Of a DNA stretch of 64,000 nt, positions 15,892 to 24,400 are shown one piece after another. A model generated the notes under the pieces. That model searched no databases and was not told where the DNA came from. It worked only from the letters and a program-made list of their open reading frames with translations. The DNA is taken from positions 1 to 64,000 of the forward strand of contig JAAZBB010000003.1 in assembly GCA_012514035.1 (NCBI GenBank), in the 5' to 3' direction. A program made the position numbers and the translations under genes. Every line of letters begins with the position of its first letter. The stretch's first letter is position 1. This DNA is from Lentisphaerota bacterium. GTDB taxonomy: Bacteria > Verrucomicrobiota > Kiritimatiellia > CAIQIC01 > Lenti-01.

Positions 15892-16920
15892 GTGTCTTTT
15901 CCCTTTGTCTGCCGTCCTCGTTTTGCGGCATACTCCGGCCCAGTGAATTCCAGGCCTTCTATCCTGACCAACATGGCGTTTTGGCAAAGCCAGGTTTGGC
16001 GCGACGCCACGACATCCATTTGCCGAAAAGAGGAATCGCCCGACGAGCTCTGCCCGTGCCGACAGGCCTTTCGTCTGTGGCGGCTCCGTCCGCGCTTCGA
16101 CGTGGTGGTTACCATGGGCCCCCGCCCCTCCCTCGCCTATGGCCTGCTTTGCGCCCTGCTGCGTCTGCCGTCCAAGCAGGTCCTGACCGAGGTATTCCTG
16201 GACGAGGCCCGCCCCGCCGCCCCCCTTTGGCGCATGAAAACCGCCTTGTTCCGCTGGATTGCCCGCCGATCGCTGGGCGTCCTGACCAACAGCTCGGGCG
16301 AAGTCGGCCTGATGGCCCGACGCTTTGCGATTCCGGAAAGCAAGCTGCGCTTCGTTCCGATGTATACGACCATCGAAAGACCCGCAATTCGTGAAGAAAA
16401 CGACGGCTCGGTGGTCTCCATCGGCCGGACGCTGCGTGATGTGGACACGCTGCTTGCCGCGGCGCGACACATCCCTGCCCCCATCGTCATCGTGGCCGGC
16501 GCCCGGGACCGAATGCCCAAGGATCTTCCTGCCAACGTCACGGTCCATCGCGAACTCCCGCTGGAGAAAACCCACGAACTGCTGGCCAAAGCCGCCGTGG
16601 CCGTTGCGCCCCTGCAAGCCACGGAGCGCTCGACGGGCCAAGTGTTCATTTTCGAAGCCATGGCCATGGGCAAGCCCGTCGTCGCCACCCGCAGCATCGG
16701 CACCGTGGACTACATCCGCGACGGCGAAAACGGCCTGCTGGTGGAGCCCGGCGACGCACAGGGCCTGGCCGCCGCCGTCCACCGGCTTCTGGCGGATCCC
16801 GCGCTGGCCGCCCGTTTGGCTGCAGCGTCCTGGCGGGATTGCCAGTCCGAATTGAATGCGGATGTCCATGGCCAACGCAAGCTCAAGGCGATCAACAGCC
16901 TTTTGAATTGCGTGCAATGA
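15892..16920 (+). CDS. GT4-like glycosyltransferase
   Basis: A protein of up to 342 residues that matches GT-B type glycosyltransferases in its C-terminal half: VSIGRTLRDVDTLLAAA, then ELPLEKTHELLAKAAVAVAPL, STGQVFIFEAMAMGKPVVAT and DGENGLLVEPGD, the usual nucleotide-sugar binding signature. The N-terminal acceptor domain is short and poorly conserved. The start is uncertain: GTG 15892 gives the longest form, ATG 15973 would begin at MAFWQSQVWRD. It is divergent from the family 2 glycosyltransferase and 13 bp upstream of a GT-C membrane glycosyltransferase, with which it probably forms an operon for envelope glycan synthesis. Confidence 0.8.
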   Translation: MSFPFVCRPRFAAYSGPVNSRPSILTNMAFWQSQVWRDATTSICRKEESPDELCPCRQAFRLWRLRPRFDVVVTMGPRPSLAYGLLCALLRLPSKQVLTEVFLDEARPAAPLWRMKTALFRWIARRSLGVLTNSSGEVGLMARRFAIPESKLRFVPMYTTIERPAIREENDGSVVSIGRTLRDVDTLLAAARHIPAPIVIVAGARDRMPKDLPANVTVHRELPLEKTHELLAKAAVAVAPLQATERSTGQVFIFEAMAMGKPVVATRSIGTVDYIRDGENGLLVEPGDAQGLAAAVHRLLADPALAARLAAASWRDCQSELNADVHGQRKLKAINSLLNCVQ

Positions 16921-16933
16921 ATGATGAAATGAT

Positions 16934-18349
16934 ATGAAGAGATTCCGTTGTTGTAGCGCGCGGCTTTTTAGCATGATATTCCGCCTTGCCGCACTCGTGA
17001 CGCTGGGGATGGTGCTGTGTTTTCCGGCATGGAAGGGGGTCTGGACCGGCTATGTGGCTATCGCCATGGGGGCCTCTCTATATGTTTGTTTTACGCGCAC
17101 AATCCCGCGGTGGACTCCCTCGCTTTTACGCCTCCAGGAAGGATTCTATATCGCCATCCTGATCTTGCTGCCCACGGTGATCCAGCTTTCATTGATTTTT
17201 GCTTTCCGCTCAAAACCATCCCTGGACGGTTTATTCGTGTATCGAGAAGCCCTGACGCTTCTGGAAACCGGCCGGATGAATCCCCTGACCTATTATCCCC
17301 CCGCCCAAATCTGGTATTATGCTTTATTTTTCAAGCTGTTTGGGGCTTCCCCTCTCGTGGCACAATTGTGCCAGATACCGCTGATGGCAATGGTGCCGAT
17401 GCTTGTCTACCTCATCGGCCGAGACACGTGTTCCCTGGCCGCCGCGCGCTGGGCGGGAATCGGAACCGCATTCTATCCCGGACTTCTGTTCTACGTCCTG
17501 ACCACGCCCTATTACTTCAGCCTGTATGCGGTTTGCATGCTCTTGATGGTCTGGAGTTGGTTGCGCATGCAAACCAAAGCGCACTTTTGGATTCCTGCGC
17601 TCGCGGGAGGAGTGGCAGCCGGCTGTGGGGCCTTGGCCAAGGCGGTGCTTTTAATCGCCCCCGCGCAAACCCTGTTGTTTATGATTCTGACCGCCGGGAC
17701 GCTGCGCCGGTGGCGTCTGTGGTTGGCTTGGGGGGCATTTGTCTTCGCCATGATGGCAACCATTTCACCATGGGTCCTTCGAAATCAACGCGTATTCGGC
17801 AACCTGATTCCCGTGGCCACATCCGGTCCTTTGGTGTTCTACAGCGCAAACAATCCTGTTTCCAACGGTCTTTACTGCTCCCTGCCCGATGAAAAGTCCG
17901 TGACAACTCCTGCCGAAATGCTGGCGCATGGGAAATACTGCCGGCAACAGGCCTGGGAATTTATCCGGGGGCATCCCCGCAACTTCGCGCGGCTGATCTG
18001 GCTCAAGTGGCTGCACACCTGGGGCACCGAAACAACGTTTGTGGAGCTGATCAACATCAACGGACAGCCTCTGGGGAAATGGCATCAGGCCTTGCGGGCA
18101 ACCATGCTGACCGGATGGGCGACGCTGGCAATCGCCTGGGGCGTCACCGCCATCATGTCAATCTGCCGCCGCCTTCCGCCCACTCCACTGGAAACAGCTG
18201 TTGGCATCATTGTTCTGTCAAAATTTGTTATTTATGCGCTGTATGAAGGCGGAGCGCGTCACCATCTGCCTGGTGTCCCGCTTCTGATCCTGCTGGTCTT
18301 CTTCATGCCGAATCTGTTGCATCATCGTCAGGCCGGAGCTTCATCTTGA
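16934..18349 (+). CDS. GT-C (ArnT/GT39-like) membrane glycosyltransferase
   Basis: A 471-residue protein with about ten to eleven hydrophobic helices. The first large loop has SLDGLFVYREALTLLETG followed by PLTYYPPAQIWYYALFFKLFG, the layout of dolichyl-phosphate-mannose or ArnT-type transferases, where an acidic residue after helix 1 takes part in catalysis. It probably transfers a lipid-linked sugar on the outer face of the inner membrane. It starts 13 bp after the preceding glycosyltransferase gene. GC content is lower here than in neighbouring genes and the codon use is more relaxed, so a transferred polysaccharide gene is possible. Confidence 0.72.
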   Translation: MKRFRCCSARLFSMIFRLAALVTLGMVLCFPAWKGVWTGYVAIAMGASLYVCFTRTIPRWTPSLLRLQEGFYIAILILLPTVIQLSLIFAFRSKPSLDGLFVYREALTLLETGRMNPLTYYPPAQIWYYALFFKLFGASPLVAQLCQIPLMAMVPMLVYLIGRDTCSLAAARWAGIGTAFYPGLLFYVLTTPYYFSLYAVCMLLMVWSWLRMQTKAHFWIPALAGGVAAGCGALAKAVLLIAPAQTLLFMILTAGTLRRWRLWLAWGAFVFAMMATISPWVLRNQRVFGNLIPVATSGPLVFYSANNPVSNGLYCSLPDEKSVTTPAEMLAHGKYCRQQAWEFIRGHPRNFARLIWLKWLHTWGTETTFVELININGQPLGKWHQALRATMLTGWATLAIAWGVTAIMSICRRLPPTPLETAVGIIVLSKFVIYALYEGGARHHLPGVPLLILLVFFMPNLLHHRQAGASS

Positions 18350-18421
18350 TCCGGCGCCTCCGCCCGGCCCCCCTTGGCGCTCCATACCCCCTGATTCAGT
18401 GATCTCATGCCGTTTCTGCTA

Positions 18422-18450
18422 TTGCCCCTCTGCCGGAGCTTCGCTACTAT
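18422..18450 (+). promoter_or_regulatory. Sigma-70-type promoter for hisG
   Basis: TTGCCC at 18422-18427 and TACTAT at 18445-18450 are separated by 17 bp. The site lies 42 bp upstream of the hisG start, in a 143-bp gap that otherwise shows no clear feature. Confidence 0.5.
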
Positions 18451-18492
18451 CGTATGGTCGATGATTGAGTCATGAAAGGATAATTCGATCGC

Positions 18493-19365
18493 ATGAAAGC
18501 AATCAAACTGGGCCTGCCCAAAGGCAGCCTGCAGGACAGCACTTTTGCCCTGATGCGCAAGGCGGGCTGGAATTTCAAGCTGGGCTCCCGGTCTTATGTG
18601 CCCGTCTCGGACGATCCCGGGATTGCCGCGCGCTTGATCCGTCCCCAGGAAATCCCCCGCTACGTGGAACTGGGCCTGCTTGACGCCGGCCTCACCGGCT
18701 ACGACTGGATCTATGAGAACGGCGCCGACGTCGTCGAAGTCGCGGAATTATGCTACTCTAAAGCCACCAGCAACCCCGTGCGCTGGGTCGTCGCCGTCCC
18801 CAACGATTCGCCCATCCAGAACGTCAAGGACCTGCAGGGCAAGCGGATCGCCACCGAAGCCGTCGGTCTCACCAAGCGCTACCTGGCCGCCAACGGCGTA
18901 ACCGCCGAAGTCGAATTCTCCTGGGGCGCCACGGAGGTCAAGGCGCCTGAACTGGTGGATGCCATTGTGGAACTGACCGAGACCGGCTCCTCTCTGCGCG
19001 CCAACCAACTGCGTATCATTGACACGGTGCTGACTTCAACCACCCGCCTCATCGCCAACAAGGCCATCTGGGCCGATCCCGGCAAGCGGACCAAGATCGA
19101 GCAATTGGCGATGCTGCTGACGGGCGCCTTGAACGCCGAGAACAAAGTGCTGCTGAAAATGAACGCCAAGAAGGCCAACGTGGCCGCCATCTGCGGGGTA
19201 TTGCCGGCGCTCCACGCGCCGACCATCAATTCCCTGGGCGATCCGGAATGGGTGGCCATTGAAACGGTGGTGGAGGAGTCCGTGGTGCGCGAAATCATTC
19301 CTCCGCTCAAGGCCGCCGGCGCCTCGGGCATTATTGAACTTGCATTGAACAAGGTGGTGCCGTAA
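18493..19365 (+). CDS. hisG: ATP phosphoribosyltransferase, long form
   Basis: A 290-residue enzyme that catalyses the first step of histidine synthesis, joining ATP to PRPP. The N-terminus ([18 protein letters not shown]) is the family signature, and [12 protein letters not shown] holds the PRPP-binding loop. The extra C-terminal domain, ending in [19 protein letters not shown], marks the long regulated form that is inhibited by histidine and does not need HisZ. It begins after an AAAGGA site and is followed by a small ribosomal-type gene and a lipoprotein gene on the same strand. No other his genes are in the window. Confidence 0.95.
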   Translation: MKAIKLGLPKGSLQDSTFALMRKAGWNFKLGSRSYVPVSDDPGIAARLIRPQEIPRYVELGLLDAGLTGYDWIYENGADVVEVAELCYSKATSNPVRWVVAVPNDSPIQNVKDLQGKRIATEAVGLTKRYLAANGVTAEVEFSWGATEVKAPELVDAIVELTETGSSLRANQLRIIDTVLTSTTRLIANKAIWADPGKRTKIEQLAMLLTGALNAENKVLLKMNAKKANVAAICGVLPALHAPTINSLGDPEWVAIETVVEESVVREIIPPLKAAGASGIIELALNKVVP

Positions 19366-19399
19366 AACGTCCCGCCAGGTTCCACCAGAAGGAGTATCC

Positions 19400-19489
19400 A
19401 TGGGTTCGGTCAAAAAGAAACGCCGTTTGAAGATGGCCAAGCACAAGCGTCGGAAACGTCTGCGCGCAGACCGTCACAAGAAGAAATAA
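19400..19489 (+). CDS. 29-residue bS22/AURKAIP1-COX24-like ribosomal protein
   Basis: A tiny, strongly basic protein starting MGSVKKKRRLKMAKHK and ending in RHKKK, with a near-ideal ribosome binding site (AGAAGGAG, six bases before the ATG). This composition and the MGSV-KKRR-KM-KHK order match the AURKAIP1/COX24 domain family, short bacterial relatives of mitochondrial mS38 that bind the small ribosomal subunit near the decoding region. It sits 34 bp after hisG and 16 bp before a TPR lipoprotein gene. Genes this small are often missed in annotation. Confidence 0.85.
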   Translation: MGSVKKKRRLKMAKHKRRKRLRADRHKKK

Positions 19490-19505
19490 AGGAGCCACAC
19501 ACGCC

Positions 19506-21425
19506 ATGCGCGGCACACGATGGTGTCAGCTTGCGCTCGGCTTGGTCCTGCTCGGCGCCGCGGCGGGCTGTCGCTCGCTGCCCAGCCCTCCGTCCCATCT
19601 GGACGGGGGGCTTGTTTCATCGCCGGTCCTTGCACCTGACCAGGAACAGGCGGCCGAAGCGCACGCCTGGTATGCACTCGGCATCCACCACGAGCTGAAG
19701 GACGAATACGACCTGGCCTACCAGGCCTATCGCCGGGCAGCCGAACGGGACCCGGCCAACGAACGGCTGGTTCTGCGCATGGCGTCGAATCTGATTCTGC
19801 AGCGCCAGACGGAGGAGGCCCTGCGCACGGTGGAGGATTTTTTGAAACGGCATCCCGACTCCGAAAACGCCCTCTTGTGGCTGGCCACGTTCTACGGCAC
19901 CACGGGCGATCACCTCCGCGTCATCCGGTTGTTCGAACAGATGACTCGGCAGTTTCCGGAGAAGCCGCTGGGCTGGCTGCAACTGGCCGCCGCGACCGCC
20001 CGGACCGGCGATACCAATGCCGTCGCCCAGATCCTGGAAACCGGCGCCGCCAAATCCCGGCCGCCGACCCCGCTGCGCCAGGAGCTCGTCCGACTGGAAC
20101 TCAACCGCATGCAATCCACCGACGACCCCGCGGTCCGGCGCGATGCCCGCCGGCGGGCCATTGGCCTTCTGGAGCAGATCGCCGAGGAAGTGCCCGGCGA
20201 CGTGGAAACCCTCTACGTCCTGGGGGATGTGCTCGTGGAGGACGACCAGTTGGAAGCCGCGGTCCGCATCTACCAGAAAATCGAACGGATCCAGCCTTCC
20301 GACCTGGAGGTCAAGCAACGGCTGGCCCGGACGTTTCTGGCCATGGATGACCAGCCCAAAGCCATCGCCGTCCTGGAGAAGCTGGCCCGCGAGGGCCGGG
20401 AACCGGGCAGCATGCACTACTATCTCGGCGAACTGTATCTGCAGGCCGGCGACAAGACCAACGCCACGGCCCACTTCCTCACCGCGGTGGAAACCACGCC
20501 GACGGATCCCGCCCCGTGGCTGAAACTGGCCGCCATCCAGGCCGAGAAAGACGATGAGGCCGCCATGGCCACCCTCACCCGGGCGCTCGAGGCCATGCCG
20601 GGCGACGCCAGACTTCTGGAAGTCCTCGCCCTGGTCCGCATGAACCAGAAGAAATTCTCCGAAGCCGCCGATCTCATGCAGCAAGCCTACGATACCGTTG
20701 TGGCAAAGAACCCCGACGACATCCCTTCCCGCCTGTTTTTCTACAACTATGCGGTCATCTGCACCCAGCTGCGGCGCATCCCGGACGCGGCCGGCTGGCT
20801 CCGGCGCGCCATGGAACTGGATCCCGACCTGCTGGCGGTCTATCTGCAACGCGCGCTGGCCGGCACCAAGCGGTTCCGAACCAGCGCCACGGAAGTGCTG
20901 CGTACGCTGGCCAAGCTGCCCAGCACGGAAGCCGCGGCCATTCACACCCACCTGGCCAGCCTCTATCTTGCCCAGGAGAAATCCGCCCGGGCCGTTGACG
21001 CATTCGAAACCGCCCTTGAAGCCGTGCGCGAAGACCCTTTGCAGGCGGGCGTGCTGACGCCCCGTTTCTATTTCTGGTTTGGCGTCGCCCTCGACCAGTC
21101 CAAACAGACCGCCCGGGCGGTCGAGATGTTCGAAACCTGCATCAAGCTCAATCCGCAATATGCCGACGCGTTGAACTATCTGGCCTATCTGTGGGCCGTG
21201 CGGGGCGAACGTCTGGATGAAGCCCTGCGCCACATCCAGGCCGCGCTGGCCCTGGATTCCGAAAATCCGGCCTACCTCGATACCCTCGGCTGGATCTATT
21301 ACCAGCAGGGCCGCTATGCCGAAGCCCTGGATCTGCTCGAGCAGGCCGATCAGTTGCGACCTGGCGATCCCGAAATCCTTGAGCACATCGAAAAGGTCCG
21401 CGAAAAGCTCCCGCTTGCGCCTTGA
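19506..21425 (+). CDS. TPR-repeat lipoprotein
   Basis: A 639-residue protein with a lipoprotein signal: hydrophobic stretch ending in LLGAAAGC, with Cys near residue 22 as the lipid attachment site. Nearly all the rest consists of tetratricopeptide repeats (for example YALGIHHELKDEYDLAYQAYRRA near the N-terminus, and ALNYLAYLWAVRGERLDEALRHIQAAL with YLDTLGWIYYQQGRYAEALDLLEQA at the C-terminus). Such proteins are envelope scaffolds, often for secretion, polysaccharide export or cell-wall complexes. The partner is not known. AAAGGAG lies 12 bases upstream of the ATG and overlaps the stop region of the small ribosomal gene, which suggests cotranscription. Confidence 0.88.
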   Translation: MRGTRWCQLALGLVLLGAAAGCRSLPSPPSHLDGGLVSSPVLAPDQEQAAEAHAWYALGIHHELKDEYDLAYQAYRRAAERDPANERLVLRMASNLILQRQTEEALRTVEDFLKRHPDSENALLWLATFYGTTGDHLRVIRLFEQMTRQFPEKPLGWLQLAAATARTGDTNAVAQILETGAAKSRPPTPLRQELVRLELNRMQSTDDPAVRRDARRRAIGLLEQIAEEVPGDVETLYVLGDVLVEDDQLEAAVRIYQKIERIQPSDLEVKQRLARTFLAMDDQPKAIAVLEKLAREGREPGSMHYYLGELYLQAGDKTNATAHFLTAVETTPTDPAPWLKLAAIQAEKDDEAAMATLTRALEAMPGDARLLEVLALVRMNQKKFSEAADLMQQAYDTVVAKNPDDIPSRLFFYNYAVICTQLRRIPDAAGWLRRAMELDPDLLAVYLQRALAGTKRFRTSATEVLRTLAKLPSTEAAAIHTHLASLYLAQEKSARAVDAFETALEAVREDPLQAGVLTPRFYFWFGVALDQSKQTARAVEMFETCIKLNPQYADALNYLAYLWAVRGERLDEALRHIQAALALDSENPAYLDTLGWIYYQQGRYAEALDLLEQADQLRPGDPEILEHIEKVREKLPLAP

Positions 21426-21454
21426 GCACTCTGTGGATGGACGGGCCGGCTTGA

Positions 21455-24400
21455 TCAGCCCGCCGGTGCGGGATCCGTCCCGGCGAGATATTCGGCCAGA
21501 TTCGTATTCCCGTCGCCATCGGAATCGCCATCGGCGGTTTCGCCCAAATGGCCGAAGCACTGCATTTCCCAGGCGTCTGGCAGACCATCGTCATCCACAT
21601 CGGGAAGCACCACGGCTGCGGGGGCGGAGGCCCAGGCCCCATGATACAGGTTGGTACCCGTCACGGATCCGTCATCGGCATAACTGTACACGTGGAAGAC
21701 GGCGCGAACGCGCCAGTGAAGCGGCAGGTTCGCGGGCATGGGAGCGGACTGCATGGACCAGACGAGATTCGTACTTGCCGTTTGGGCACGGCAAGCAATC
21801 GAGGCAAAGTCCGGCGCCGGGCTGAATTCCCATTCATAGGCCTGGGCTTGTTCCACCGGCATCCAGCAGAACCGGAGGGAAGTCTCCTGCGCCGGATCGC
21901 CCTGCACCGCGTGGCCCGCGAGCGGGCTCCACAACAGCCCGAACCGCGCCCGGCACCAGGCGTCCGCCGCTTCGGGAATGAAGTGGGCCTGCTGGAAATT
22001 GCTGGTATAGCCCGGGCGGTTGACCAGCAGATCCGAGGAATAGGTCACGATCAGATCGGATTGGAACTCCGGCGCCACGGCCTGCGCGATGTCCTGGGTC
22101 ATCCAGGTGAGGTTCCAAGTGGCATTGGTTATGCCGTTCGTGACGGTGGGATAGGGATAGGTGTGCACCATCACATAGCTGCCAAAACCCGTGTTGGTGG
22201 ACGTTGCCGCTTTCAGCCCGGCCAACTGCAGCCGGACTTCGTCTTCCAATCGTTCCGGAGAAGTGCCGTAGGAATTGCCCCGGCCGTTTTCCATGATCAG
22301 CCAATCGAGGCCCGGAACCTTGGCCAGCAGATCCAGATTGATGCCCGACTTCATCGACCAGGCACTGGCGGGCGAAATGAGCAACACCGTCCCGCGCCAA
22401 TGGTCATTGGTCTGATTAAGGTCCTGCAGATCCTGGACATAGCCGTGGATCAGGTTGGCGAAAACGACCTGCCGCCATTCCCACCACTTGGCCCAGTGGT
22501 CGGGATCGGTCGTGAACTCAACCCGGTCGGCCAGCGCGTCGTCCAGAACAAGGGTGCAGGGTGCTCCCTCCAGGCCCTCCACCACCCCCGCCGCGATCGG
22601 GCTGACGGGGAAGCGGATTTGACTGAAGTCCGGGCCGTATTTCTGGGCCGTGTATTCCCGAAACCAGGCCAATCCGTTGGTGCTGAATGTGGGACTGCTC
22701 AAATAGGTGCTGCCCCAGACCGATTGCAGCGCGTTTTCGTTGAAAAAGAGGTAGCTGTATCCGGAGAACCGGGCCAGGTCCTGCTTCCATGCGGAGACGA
22801 AGTTGCTGACCGTTGCGCGATCTGCCGGATCGAATTTCGCCTCCCGGCTTGCGCCGGTGAACTGCCACAGGGAATTGGTCAGCACCACCCGCGCCTCGTT
22901 CCCTTTCCTCACGACCGCCAGTTGTTCCGCCCGGTGTTGGATGGCCGCCGGAAACTGGCGGCAGATTTTGGCATCCCAGTGGTCTCCGATGCTGCTCAAC
23001 GCGATATCCAGTCCTTCCTGGTTGCCGACATCGATCGACGTCTGCAGGTGTTCGTCCAGGATATCCCAGAGATTGGGAGAAGAGTCCCCCCAGCCCATCC
23101 AGTGGATGCCTCGCTCCGCCGCATCTGCCACCTGGCGGTAGCGGCGGACCATCAGCCGGATCTTCTCAACGGAAATGAATTCTGCGATGTCATCCGGTCC
23201 GGTGATCGCCTGGATCAAGACACGCGGCCGGGGGCCGGTCGCGGGCGGTGTTTTCGGCTGTTCCGTGAAGGGCGCGACCGGATGGGTGGCGGCCATCCCG
23301 TAGGCCCGGGAATGGACATGACCGGCAACCAGGGTTCCCCGCAGGGGAAATGGCCCGTCGGGCAGGGCGCCGAAACAGGTATGATTGGATTGCACGGATG
23401 CCAGCCAGCTGCCCTGGACGAAGGCGGCGTTCCGATAACTGCCGCCGGCTTCCCAGTCATAGGCCGTCAGGCGGGGATTGTTGACGAAGCCCATGGTTTC
23501 CCGATAGTCCAGCCCATTGACATACAGCCGCATTTCGGCGCGCCCCGGCTCCCCGTTGAACCCACGCCAACTGGCCGTGATGCGGTTGGTCGCATCGGGC
23601 AGCAGGTATCTCCCGGCCACCAAATTCCGGTGCTGGATTTCATGGCGTTCGCCATTCGCGTCGATCAGCAGGAAATTCAGGGTGTCCTGTTCTACGAAGA
23701 GGTGAATCTCCCCTCCGGGATTGGGATCATCAAACTTGGCCAGGTATTGCAGGGGTTCGTTCGTGGTCCAAGCATCGGGTACAAACAAGACATCCAATGA
23801 ACCTTCGGTGGACACCGGGCCGGCCGGCGCGCGCGGATCCAGACCGGCCTGCCATGCGGCCAGGTTATCCATGCCGTCGCCATTGCTATCGCTCTGGGCG
23901 TCAAACAGGTCCTGCAACTGCGCCGTTGTCAGGGCAGTTCCATAGAGACGAACATCGTCCAGACGTCCGCGCCAGGCGGAATCGGGGGTGTTGATATGCC
24001 CCCGGCCGATCAGGATTTCCGGATTGCCGCCGGGGGCCCAAACGTTGGCCTTCTCGCTCCACAGGGAACCGTCGAGATACAGCCGGGTGGTGGTGCCATC
24101 ATGACTCAATGCCACATGGGTCCAGCGGCCTCGCCATCGCTGGGCCCACCAATTGGCCATGACTTCCTTGGAGGCATGGGTGGGATGGCCGACCATTCCA
24201 AGAATCCGGTTCTGCTCCCGGTTCACTCGCAACATGAATCCCGGCCAATACGACTCGCCGTCCCAGTGAATATCCGAAAAGATGGTCGGATACAACGCCA
24301 AGGCATCGGGCTGATGCCACACCCAGGCACAGACCGTAAAGGCGGGACCGGTGATGCCGCCTTCGGCCGGATAAAGGAGTCGCACAAAACTCGTGTTTCC

